Assembly (NCBI GenBank): GCA_001421095.1
Contig: LIIK01000054.1
Location: forward strand, 1-6,311
Direction: 5' to 3'
Origin: Candidatus [Bacteroides] periocalifornicus
Lineage (GTDB): Bacteria; Bacteroidota; Bacteroidia; Bacteroidales; CAJPTX01
Length of the DNA stretch: 6,311 nucleotides
The notes under the pieces were generated by a model. That model saw only the letters and a list, made by a program, of their open reading frames with translations. It ran no database searches and was not told the DNA's origin. The position numbers and the translations under genes are program-made. Shown piece by piece: positions 1 through 6,273 of this stretch. Position 1 is the first letter of the stretch, and every line of letters begins with the position of its first letter.

Positions 1-10
1 CAGCGGCGCA

Positions 11-43
11 GGTACGGGGTTGGTACGGCGAAGGTACGACGAT
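11..43. repeat. Three 11-bp-period direct repeats (GGTACG core)
   Basis: GGTACG occurs at 11-16, 22-27 and 33-38, each followed by five variable bases, giving three tandem 11-bp units. A fourth degenerate unit (GGTGGTGGCAT) follows at 44-54. A period of 11 is not a multiple of three, which argues against a coding repeat. Direct repeats with a one-helical-turn period are a known layout for OmpR/PhoB-type response-regulator sites, but no matching regulator or target promoter is visible, so that role is only a possibility. It may be cut off by the window edge. Confidence 0.4.
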
Positions 44-69
44 GGTGGTGGCATGGCCCCTATTTTCCA

Positions 70-85
70 CTATTTACGCAAATAG
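70..85. repeat. Short perfect hairpin, 6-bp stem
   Basis: CTATTT (70-75) and AAATAG (80-85) are perfect inverted repeats around a four-base loop. The stem is AT-rich and there is no run of T on either side, so it is not a convincing intrinsic terminator. It could equally be a small protein-binding palindrome or chance. Confidence 0.35.
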
Positions 86-122
86 CTTCATCTACCATTC
101 CCGCGATGCTGGATGTGTTTTT

Positions 123-173
123 TGGCTGGAAGATGGGGATTCTAACCCCAGAAAACGGCCGCAGGGCCAGCCA
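123..173 (-). other. Structured element with a tRNA T-arm-like hairpin and CCA-like end
   Basis: On the minus strand, TGGGG (150-146), a seven-base loop TTAGAAT (145-139) and CCCCA (138-134) form a perfect 5-bp stem with the size of a tRNA T-arm. Seven bases (133-127), then G and CCA (125-123) follow, exactly where an acceptor strand, discriminator base and CCA end would lie. The loop differs from the usual TTCRANY at the conserved C. No matching 5' half lies at tRNA distance: the only TGGAAGA complement is at 335-329, about 200 bases away. An alternative fold pairs TGGCTGG (173-167) with CCAGCCA (129-123) as a 7-bp outer stem. So this is not an intact tRNA. It may be a tRNA 3'-end remnant, part of a structured RNA, or coincidence. 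Confidence 0.3.
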
Positions 174-209
174 GCGCGGAGTGGCTGCTGGATGGGCGAG
201 GGGGAATAG

Positions 210-246
210 CAAGAGCGTAGCAGCATCCCGTGCCGCCACGCTCTTG
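210..246. repeat. 9-bp perfect inverted repeat, 19-base loop
   Basis: CAAGAGCGT (210-218) and ACGCTCTTG (238-246) are perfect inverted repeats. The stem is GC-balanced and strong enough to fold in RNA. It is followed by CTATTCCCC on the minus strand and GGCAAATG on the plus strand, so it lacks the U-tract of an intrinsic terminator. It lies about 200 bases downstream of the helical-repeat gene's stop codon and could act as a 3' end-stabilising structure on that transcript. That role is inferred from position alone. Confidence 0.45.
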
Positions 247-443
247 GGCAAATGTATGTGATTGGTAAAAAAATCTTTAACCATATGAAGGGGAAAAACT
301 CCTCCCCGATGCTGGGACGCATGCAAGTCTTCCACAGAGTTTCCCCGTTGCGGTGGCGTACTCGCTGCCTGCTGCCAATATCTAGTCCAAGCCGACAGAG
401 AGCCTGCACTAGGGGCAGAACTGGGAAAACCGCCGCGCAACAG

Positions 444-3053
444 TCATGGCTTAGGGTTTGCCAGCAGCCGCTGCGCCTTCCGCAAGTACCGTATCACCTG
501 CCGAGGCTTGGGGTACACGGTCTGCAGGGCGGTTAGCACCTGTAGGGCCTGCCGGGCAAAATCGGGCCTACCCTTGGCCGCGCATACCACTAGGGCGCTG
601 GCCATCTTCAGCGCCGTGGTGTACTGGTCTGGCTGGAGCGCGCCTACAGAACCCAGGCGTGTGAGAGAATCGGCGAGCGCAGGGCCAGCGGCACCGTAAT
701 CCTTACAGTTGAATAGCAGCAGGGCCCACCGCCTCCTCATTGCGGTCAGGTCCTCCACGTACTTGCCATTCCCCTCGCCCTGCGAGTAGGTCTCCACCAT
801 GGGAATCGCATCGGAGTAGAACGCCAACCACCTTCTCCGGCTGGGCTTCCAAAGGGGGTGAACACGTTCCAAAAAATGGTGTATCTGCACGTAGTTCTCC
901 GCCAGCACGGGCAAGAAGGCACCGTTGGTCATCTCGTAGCACTTCTTGCAGTAGGGGAGCTCGGCCCAGATATGGTGGAAGGTCGAAATGCGCAAGCCAC
1001 GGATTCTACAGGCAATGGCCATGACCTTATGATACCGAAGCATAAGGGAATAGCCCTGCCTGCGCCCTTCATTCTGCTGCCCGGCATCCTTCAGCACCTG
1101 CTGTATCTTTCGCTTGGCGAGCTTGGCCCTCCGATGCACGCTAGCCCATTGCTTGAGCCAAATGTGGAGCTCCACGAGATTCAGGAGCAGAATCGCCATA
1201 ATGGGGGCATAGAGTGCCCCATGCTCCTCTGGGTGCGCATTGTATAGCGCTGTGAGGAACTCGGTCTGCCGCTCGCATACCGCTATGGCCTCCTGGGGGC
1301 GCTGGCATAGAACCAGCAGTTCCCTTAGGCACTCCCACGCGCTCAAGATCCTTTTGCACTCCTCGCTATCGTGGGTAGAAAAGCTCTCGGGTAGTTGGTT
1401 TGCCCGCCGTATCAGGTCTGGTAGCAGGCAGCAGACCTTGCCCGCATTGCCGTCCTTGGCTATCTGGAGCGCGTATTGAATGTCTTCCTCCACCCACTCT
1501 AGGGTTAGCATCCTGTCACCCGTGGGGTTGAACACATTATCCACCTCCTCCACCAATCGTTCTATCAGCATGTGCAGCTTGTAGCTATCGGCATCGCGCA
1601 CCGGATGCTTGTGGTAGAGCAGCGCAATACCGCCCCGGAGGCTGCGGGTACCCTTGAGGGTGCTGTCTGGCAGCGTGCCCACATCATGGAGCGCTTGGGC
1701 TACAAGGCGTAGGCAGCGTTGGGCTATCTGGTAGCGTTCTAGGTAGTTACCTTCACGCGCTAGGAGGTTGCAGTACTCGCCGGCGGCCTCTAGGCAATGC
1801 CCAAGGTACTCTGTGAGGTTTACGGCGCATAGCAACCCGAACAGCAGGTACCCCCGCCGACCATTCTCAAGCGCCTCATCCGTTGATGCCACCTCCTCCC
1901 GCTGGTAAAGCGCGGCGAGTTCGGTGTGGAGCTTGGCCCGGGCCTCCACGTAGAGGGGATAGGACTCGGCAACCTCTGGCGTCACATCGTCGGTCTGTGG
2001 ATCAAAGAGTTTCAGCGTTTCCTCTAGTATAACGATGCAGCGTGCGTAGTCAGTGGGCAATGAGGTGATCCCCCCGGTACCCTGGCGGCGATCCTTCACG
2101 TACTCCAGCTTCTGCATGAGCCAGCCGGCCTTTAGCCCAAAGGTGTAGATCTCCAGCTGGGCAGATTTCGCCACGGCATCGCGGCACGCCTGGAATATGC
2201 TACGCGCCCGCGCCCGCATCTCTGGGATAGACTCTAGGCACTCGCCGGCATAGAGCTGCAGCTTTATGTAGGTGGCAGCATCGCGGCGGCTCCGTGCAAT
2301 GGTGGCCGCTTTCTGGAGTATCGAGGCACTTTTGGAGAGCCGTTCTACCGCGCGCGGATCGGTGGCCCAGGGGGCATCATCGGGCTGCTCCTGCTGGAAA
2401 AAGGGCCCGATCTGGGCCAGCTCAACGGCGGCATACTCCCGCGCGCACCGGTAGGCTATTTGGGCCAATTCTTCGTTGCGCTCTTCCTCCCCAAGCACGG
2501 CGTCTACTACCCAGGCGAGCGTGGTCAGGAGCTCGGGCCGATACTCATAGGACTCCCACCTGCTCTTGTGCAGCGCCAGGACCCCAGCGGCGACTATCCG
2601 CTCGGTTTTCAGGCGTGAATCTCGCTCCGCCACGGCCAATGCGAGCTGAAGATACCGTGCATCTTCACGCGCCTCCGAGGGGGCTAGATCGCGTCCGCCC
2701 CCCACGGTGAGTATGTGGCACCACCATAGGGAGGCAAAGTGCAGCTTCCCTAGAACGCCTACGCCGCGCGCATCGAGATCCTGGGCGAGCTGGAAGAACC
2801 CCTCTATGGCCTCGCGGGGTTCTATCCCGCCCATACGTACCCTAAGCTCTAGCAGATCGTATCGCAGCACGTAGCACTCCAGCTCTAGCCCGTGGCTCTG
2901 CGCGAGCTGGTAGGCCTCCTCGAGCTCTGCACGGCTTCGGGCTACTGCAGCAGCATCGGGAGCCGCATCGCCACGGTTCAGGGTGTCCTCCAGCCGCCCT
3001 TTGGCCTTTTCGCGCAGCATGCGGATGTGTGCCTCTACCTCCTCCCTTCTCAT
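444..3053 (-). CDS. Large cytoplasmic all-helical TPR-like protein, function unknown
   Basis: An 869-residue protein that I cannot assign to a named family. It has no signal peptide, no membrane segment and no catalytic motif I recognise. Almost the whole length reads as amphipathic helices with small residues (Ala, Gly, Cys) at regular positions, as in TPR or related alpha-solenoid repeats. The best examples are at about residues 255-330 and 540-800. About twenty cysteines are scattered through the helices. There is one CxxC (702-705, YCKKC) but no partner pair, so a zinc site is not supported. The N-terminus is highly charged and probably a helical coil. I chose the ATG at 3053 (MRREEV) rather than the upstream in-frame ATG at 3125 because a TAnnTTTG promoter box lies between them at 3072-3079. 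The gene ends at TGA 444-446. It is separated from the upstream barrel gene by a terminator and so is probably monocistronic. A scaffold or protein-binding role is the usual one for such folds, but nothing here names a partner. Confidence 0.85.
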   Translation of the reverse strand: MRREEVEAHIRMLREKAKGRLEDTLNRGDAAPDAAAVARSRAELEEAYQLAQSHGLELECYVLRYDLLELRVRMGGIEPREAIEGFFQLAQDLDARGVGVLGKLHFASLWWCHILTVGGGRDLAPSEAREDARYLQLALAVAERDSRLKTERIVAAGVLALHKSRWESYEYRPELLTTLAWVVDAVLGEEERNEELAQIAYRCAREYAAVELAQIGPFFQQEQPDDAPWATDPRAVERLSKSASILQKAATIARSRRDAATYIKLQLYAGECLESIPEMRARARSIFQACRDAVAKSAQLEIYTFGLKAGWLMQKLEYVKDRRQGTGGITSLPTDYARCIVILEETLKLFDPQTDDVTPEVAESYPLYVEARAKLHTELAALYQREEVASTDEALENGRRGYLLFGLLCAVNLTEYLGHCLEAAGEYCNLLAREGNYLERYQIAQRCLRLVAQALHDVGTLPDSTLKGTRSLRGGIALLYHKHPVRDADSYKLHMLIERLVEEVDNVFNPTGDRMLTLEWVEEDIQYALQIAKDGNAGKVCCLLPDLIRRANQLPESFSTHDSEECKRILSAWECLRELLVLCQRPQEAIAVCERQTEFLTALYNAHPEEHGALYAPIMAILLLNLVELHIWLKQWASVHRRAKLAKRKIQQVLKDAGQQNEGRRQGYSLMLRYHKVMAIACRIRGLRISTFHHIWAELPYCKKCYEMTNGAFLPVLAENYVQIHHFLERVHPLWKPSRRRWLAFYSDAIPMVETYSQGEGNGKYVEDLTAMRRRWALLLFNCKDYGAAGPALADSLTRLGSVGALQPDQYTTALKMASALVVCAAKGRPDFARQALQVLTALQTVYPKPRQVIRYLRKAQRLLANPKP

Positions 3054-3071
3054 CGGTGTGGTTCTTTCCCG

Positions 3072-3079
3072 CAAAGGTA
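3072..3079 (-). promoter_or_regulatory. Bacteroidota-type -7 promoter box (TAnnTTTG)
   Basis: TACCTTTG on the minus strand (3079 to 3072) matches the Bacteroidota -7 consensus TAnnTTTG exactly and sits in the typical context GCTACCTTTGC. Transcription would begin near 3066, about 12 bases ahead of the ATG at 3053. A good TTG -33 element at the expected 19-21 bp spacing is not evident (the region reads ATTACT), so upstream recognition looks weak. The box decides the start of the downstream gene, because the longer frame from 3125 would need to be translated through it. Confidence 0.6.
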
Positions 3080-3164
3080 GCAAAATATCTGGGATCGGAG
3101 AGTAATGAAATGGCATACGCCCCATATTATCCTGGTGTCGCTCCCTTCTCTACAAGCACGCGGA

Positions 3165-3200
3165 CAAAAGCAAAGGGCGACCCCGTAGGAGAGGTCGCCC
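3165..3200 (-). terminator. Intrinsic terminator after the beta-barrel gene
   Basis: On the minus strand GGGCGACC (3200-3193) pairs perfectly with GGTCGCCC (3182-3175) around a ten-base loop. TTTGCTTTTG (3174-3165) follows as an interrupted T-tract. The hairpin starts about 22 bases past the barrel gene's TGA. A-rich bases upstream of the stem partly mirror the T-tract, and on the plus strand the hairpin is followed a few bases later by CTTTGTTTC, so it might work weakly in both directions. It separates the barrel gene from the helical-repeat gene. Confidence 0.8.
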
Positions 3201-3222
3201 CTGGCTTTGTTTCGCAGCAATC

Positions 3223-4644
3223 TCAGAATGATAGTAGCGTCATCCCCACATCGAGCGGGTACACCCTCGGGCCTCGGTTGCTCTGGAAGAGCCCGAAGGG
3301 GTAGAAATTCACGAAGAATTTCATGTAGCCGATGCCGAGCCGCAGGGTGGGTATGAGCTGGAGATTGTTCAGGTAGAGGTTGCCGCTCTCAGAATCCTTG
3401 CCGCCTGAGTACTTTAGGTTGGCGACATTATAGATGCGCAGCCCCCCTATCACCCCGGCGGAGAAGTGGATGCGCCGCCAGGAACGGTAGCCGTTCTGGA
3501 TCTCGAAGAGCAGCGGGAGGGTGAGGTAGCCCGAATGCAGCCAGGTGGAGTTGACCTTGTACCCCTGATTGCGGCGGCTGAAGTCGGCTACGGCCTTCCC
3601 GTCGGCAATCGATATGGTGTTGTCGAGCGTGAAACGGTAGTTGCACCAGCTGAACCCCAGGCCAATGACAAAGCCCATTGTCGTCTGAATGGGAATACTT
3701 TTCTGCAGGAAATTGAGGGCAACGTACACTGATTTCCCGGGTTGGATGCTGAAGGGCTCTAGGTCGTCAGAGAAGGTGAGATTGCCCTGGGGCGAGAGGA
3801 GCATGCTCACGCCAAGATCGATCCCCACCCAATGGGCGTGGAAATTTCGGTACTCGAATTGCCGCTCCCAGAATCGGCCCAAACTGCACTTGCTGTTTTT
3901 GGAATCGTCCTCAGAGTCTGCTTTTTCAGGGCCTTTGGGGATGCTCCCCTTTACCACTGTGCCGTCGTACCGCACGGTGTCTACCCTCCCGTCTGCGCGC
4001 TGGGTGGTAATGAGCACCCCCCCACGGTCATTGGTTATGGTGGTGATGCTGGTCTTGCTTACGGTATCGCCATCGAGTACTGTGAATCTGGTGCGGGATC
4101 TTGAGTGGCTCACACGCGAGCGCGGATTCCGATTGGTTAGGGAATCGGCAAGCCGAACAGCCCGGTCTGCTATCCTTACGCTCTGGTTCACGAGGCTATT
4201 CATGTCAGTATAGGTAACCCCAGCGCTATCAACCTCCACCAGAACCTGCCCGCCCGATGCCTGCGATGCGGAGTAGACCCCCACCGTTCCCCCTTTATCT
4301 TCCCCAATATAGAGGCGGTATACAGAGTCTAGATGCTTCCCCTGCCGTTTGGTGCGCTCTATAAGGACCACGCAACGCGCGTCTATCAGCTGGAAGGGCT
4401 TGGTGCTTCCCTCCTTGTAGAATGCCCAGTAGATGGAATCTGGCTGGCTGGGATAGTGAATCTGGGCTGCCCGTGCCGCGGTGATGGTGGAGGTAATATT
4501 CCCGAAAACCTTACCCTTGGACTTCCCATTCCCGTCGAACTCCTGGTAGCCCCCCTTGATACATACGTAGCGCGGCTGGGCGAACAGCGGGATGGTTGCC
4601 CCCATGGCCAGGAACCATAGTAGTAATGTGCGGATCGGTTTCAT
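3223..4644 (-). CDS. Exported outer-membrane beta-barrel protein, two-part
   Basis: A 473-residue protein starting at MKPIRTLLLW. Residues 1-23 form a signal peptide (basic start, Leu-rich core, cleavage probably after FAQ). Residues about 24-200 are a region I do not recognise: mixed beta-like segments, then a short helical stretch (VRIADRAVRLADSL) and a basic Ser/Arg linker. Residues about 200-245 are Thr/Asp-rich beta repeats, followed by an acidic Lys/Ser linker. The last 206 residues match the Bacteroidota outer-membrane beta-barrel pattern (PorT/OMP_b-brl type): HWVGIDLGV (271-279), GKSVYVALNF (303-312), GLGFSWCNYRF (328-338), YLTLPLLFEIQ (373-383), GPRVYPLDVG (458-467) and a terminal Phe. 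It should sit in the outer membrane with the N-terminal part in the periplasm or outside; ligand and role are unknown. An in-frame ATG at 4680 would add 12 residues (MVERTPKKELKA), but the start at 4644 gives a standard signal peptide. It lies about 100 bp after the MATE gene and ends just before a terminator. Confidence 0.85.
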   Translation of the reverse strand: MKPIRTLLLWFLAMGATIPLFAQPRYVCIKGGYQEFDGNGKSKGKVFGNITSTITAARAAQIHYPSQPDSIYWAFYKEGSTKPFQLIDARCVVLIERTKRQGKHLDSVYRLYIGEDKGGTVGVYSASQASGGQVLVEVDSAGVTYTDMNSLVNQSVRIADRAVRLADSLTNRNPRSRVSHSRSRTRFTVLDGDTVSKTSITTITNDRGGVLITTQRADGRVDTVRYDGTVVKGSIPKGPEKADSEDDSKNSKCSLGRFWERQFEYRNFHAHWVGIDLGVSMLLSPQGNLTFSDDLEPFSIQPGKSVYVALNFLQKSIPIQTTMGFVIGLGFSWCNYRFTLDNTISIADGKAVADFSRRNQGYKVNSTWLHSGYLTLPLLFEIQNGYRSWRRIHFSAGVIGGLRIYNVANLKYSGGKDSESGNLYLNNLQLIPTLRLGIGYMKFFVNFYPFGLFQSNRGPRVYPLDVGMTLLSF

Positions 4645-4698
4645 TGCTTTAAGTTCTTTTTTTGGTGTTCGTTCAACCATAAGACGGGGGCAGGCTGA

Positions 4699-4730
4699 AA
4701 AAGTTACAGCATAGGGTGTAAAAACCGCAA
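4699..4730 (-). promoter_or_regulatory. Candidate promoter for the beta-barrel gene
   Basis: On the minus strand TTG (4730-4728) is followed after 21 bases by TAACTTTT (4706-4699), which matches the Bacteroidota -7 box TAnnTTTG at all but the last position. The spacing is at the long end of the usual range. Transcription would begin near 4692, giving a leader of roughly 48 bases to the ATG at 4644. The alternative is read-through from the MATE gene, whose stop codon is only about 100 bp upstream and has no clear terminator after it. Confidence 0.4.
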
Positions 4731-4743
4731 CTTCTTTTCGTAA

Positions 4744-6117
4744 TCACCCTGCTAGCCCACCGTTGGCACGTGTAGGCATGCGGGTAGCATGGTAGAATCG
4801 TAGGGCGTAGCCAATGCCGCTAGTGGCCAGCCCGAGCAGGAAGGCTATCCAGATCCCCACGAGCCCCATCCCCAGCGCAATCCCAAGGACGTAGGCCAGC
4901 GGCAATCCGACCACGCAGTACCCGAGGGTGGCGAACGCCGCGAGGGGGCGGGGTTTCCCTATGCCGCGCAGGGCATTGGAGTAGGCTACCTGCAGCCCGT
5001 CGGCAGGCTGGTAGGCAATGCCGATGAGCATAATGAGGCTCGCCAGCGCCACCGTGCTCGCGTCTGTGGTGAAGAGGTGGCACACGGGGTAGCGTAGCAA
5101 GTACATAAGGGTACTCATGCCCAGGGCCAGCACCAGTATGATGTGCGCGCCGCTGTGGGCAGCCCGGGCCGCACTGCGAATCTGCCCTTTCCCCCAGTAC
5201 TGGCTAACCCGAATGCTGGAGGCCGCCCCCATGCCGTAGTAGGTCATAAAACCCAGGGTCTGCGCGGTGATGGCGATATGGTGGGCAGCCAGCGCCACCG
5301 GGCCTAACCACCCTACGAACACCACGCTGAGGCTGAACATGGCGGTCTCCAGCCCGAGTTGCGCGCCAACATAGGCCCCCATCCGCCGAATCTCTGCCCG
5401 CTGGGTATGGGTAGAGGCGTATCGCCAGAATCCCACGGCAAACCTACGGAATCGCCTCCCCATCAGCAATACTAGCCCCAGGGCAACGGCCATGAGGATT
5501 CTAGAACCCAGGGTGGCAAGCCCTGCCCCCAGAAGCCCCAACTCGGGCAGCCCGAATTTCCCGTAGATGAGCAGGTAGTTCCCCGCAATGTTGAGCGCAT
5601 TGCCACCCAGCATCACCCACATACCGATAGAGGTGCGCCCGAGGGCATCGGTGAACTGCTTGAGCGTATTGCCCACGGACACGAACAGCAGGGACCCGAG
5701 CAACGTAAGATAGTAGCCCCGTATAAGCGGTAGCAGCTCTGCGGGTTGGCCAAGGCTGCCCAGGCCGAAGTAGAGAACCCCCATGATGGCCGTAAGCCCC
5801 AGCCCGACAATGGTATTTGAGTACAGCCCCCTACGGAGTAGCGTGCCAGCTGCGCGGTAGTCGCATCGGCTGTAGGCACCAGCCACCAGGGGGGTAAGCC
5901 CGTAGCCATAGCCCATGGAGAGGATGATGGGGAGGTTGAATAGATTGATGCAGAATGAACTTGCTGCCAGCTCGCTAAGCCCGTAGTGCCCAATCATGGT
6001 GCTGTCGGCAAAGCCCAGCACTATCTGCCCGAGCTGCGCAAGGAGCAGCGGAAGCCCCAGGCGTAGCGTGGCAGGATAGTGCGCTGCAAGGTGGGAAAAC
6101 TGCCGTTTCGGCATCAT
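4744..6117 (-). CDS. MATE family multidrug efflux transporter, NorM-type
   Basis: A 457-residue inner-membrane protein with about 12 hydrophobic segments in two homologous halves, the normal size for MATE exporters, which expel cationic drugs in exchange for Na+ or H+. Family marks, numbered from ATG 6117: LRLGLPLLLAQ at 18-28 opening helix 1, Asp38 in FADSTMIG, GGNALNIAGNYLLIYG (171-186) ending the first half, Glu257 in GLETAMFS of helix 7, and Asp373 in QPADGLQVAYSNALRG. The Glu and the last Asp line up with E255 and D371, the cation-binding residues of Vibrio cholerae NorM; that family comparison is from memory. The frame stays open up to a TTG at 6243, but the extra 42 residues are unlike MATE proteins, so I start at the ATG pair 6117/6114. 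No strong Shine-Dalgarno sequence precedes it, as is common in this phylum. The substrate cannot be read from sequence. Confidence 0.92.
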   Translation of the reverse strand: MMPKRQFSHLAAHYPATLRLGLPLLLAQLGQIVLGFADSTMIGHYGLSELAASSFCINLFNLPIILSMGYGYGLTPLVAGAYSRCDYRAAGTLLRRGLYSNTIVGLGLTAIMGVLYFGLGSLGQPAELLPLIRGYYLTLLGSLLFVSVGNTLKQFTDALGRTSIGMWVMLGGNALNIAGNYLLIYGKFGLPELGLLGAGLATLGSRILMAVALGLVLLMGRRFRRFAVGFWRYASTHTQRAEIRRMGAYVGAQLGLETAMFSLSVVFVGWLGPVALAAHHIAITAQTLGFMTYYGMGAASSIRVSQYWGKGQIRSAARAAHSGAHIILVLALGMSTLMYLLRYPVCHLFTTDASTVALASLIMLIGIAYQPADGLQVAYSNALRGIGKPRPLAAFATLGYCVVGLPLAYVLGIALGMGLVGIWIAFLLGLATSGIGYALRFYHATRMPTRANGGLAG

Positions 6118-6142
6118 GCTGTCGGGTGTATTTCGCGAAGAA

Positions 6143-6188
6143 GGGCAGGCGTGGAGGGGAAGATGGACAGGCAACTTTCGGCCTGCCC
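6143..6188 (-). promoter_or_regulatory. Competing inverted repeats in the MATE gene leader
   Basis: On the minus strand the arm GGGCAGGC (6188-6181) can pair with GCCTGTCC (6172-6165; one G-U pair, eight-base loop) or with GCCTGCCC (6150-6143; perfect, 30-base loop). These pairings exclude each other. The last arm ends 25 bases ahead of the MATE start. A palindrome TTCGCGAA (6132-6139) lies between that arm and the start. This could be an attenuation-like leader or a set of operator half-sites for a repressor; it does not match a riboswitch class I know. Confidence 0.35.
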
Positions 6189-6273
6189 CACGGTATGGGC
6201 TCCGATGGTATGAAACCTCTGCAAAAATCCCGTATGGGTTCAATCCTCCATAGGGACGCTGGGTAGATGGATT

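Larger units (their letters stand above)
1..443. other. Gene-free stretch downstream of the helical-repeat gene
   Basis: No coding region here is convincing. Open frames exist on both strands, but their translations are rich in Arg, Pro, Ser and Ala, have no recognisable motif and run across several inverted repeats, so I treat them as chance. Visible structure: three direct GGTACG repeats 11 bp apart (11-43), a short hairpin at 70-85, a tRNA T-arm-like hairpin on the minus strand (123-173), and a 9-bp inverted repeat (210-246). No T-rich tail follows any of these hairpins, so there is no clear intrinsic terminator for the gene ending at 444. The first 85 bases could include the end of a neighbouring gene (one plus-strand frame stops at TAG 83-85), but nothing identifies it. 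Confidence 0.6.

Noticed and set aside
1..264. Plus-strand frames open from the left edge (stopping at 83-85, about 207 and about 262) as the end of an incoming gene
   Set aside because: None of the translations has a recognisable feature. One contains GDSNPR, a known artefact of reading T-arm-like DNA.
290..307. GGGGA/TCCCC hairpin as terminator for the helical-repeat gene
   Set aside because: It has only five pairs, its T-run is in the loop rather than after the stem on the minus strand, and it lies about 140 bases past the stop codon.
60..440. Minus-strand open frame of 126 codons downstream of the helical-repeat gene
   Set aside because: The composition looks random (Pro, Ser, Arg, Ala), there are no motifs, and it runs through three hairpins; another overlapping frame is open over the same stretch.
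2101..2700. Zinc-binding or redox role for the helical-repeat protein, based on its many cysteines
   Set aside because: The cysteines are scattered singly within helices. Only one CxxC is present, near residue 702, without a second pair or His ligands in a pattern.
3689..4213. Long plus-strand open frames opposite the barrel and helical-repeat genes
   Set aside because: They lie antisense to well-supported genes, have no motifs, and are expected by chance in GC-rich coding DNA.
6218..6225. GATTTTTG on the minus strand as a -7 box for the MATE gene
   Set aside because: It differs from TAnnTTTG at the first base and has no TTG at 19-21 bp upstream, so it is too weak to call.
6118..6243. TTG start at 6243 giving a 42-residue N-terminal extension of the MATE protein, with GGAGG just upstream
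   Set aside because: GGAGG is only one base from the TTG, too close to act as a ribosome binding site. The extension (rich in His, Pro and Arg) is unlike MATE N-termini and overlaps the inverted repeats, while ATG 6117 gives a normal length.
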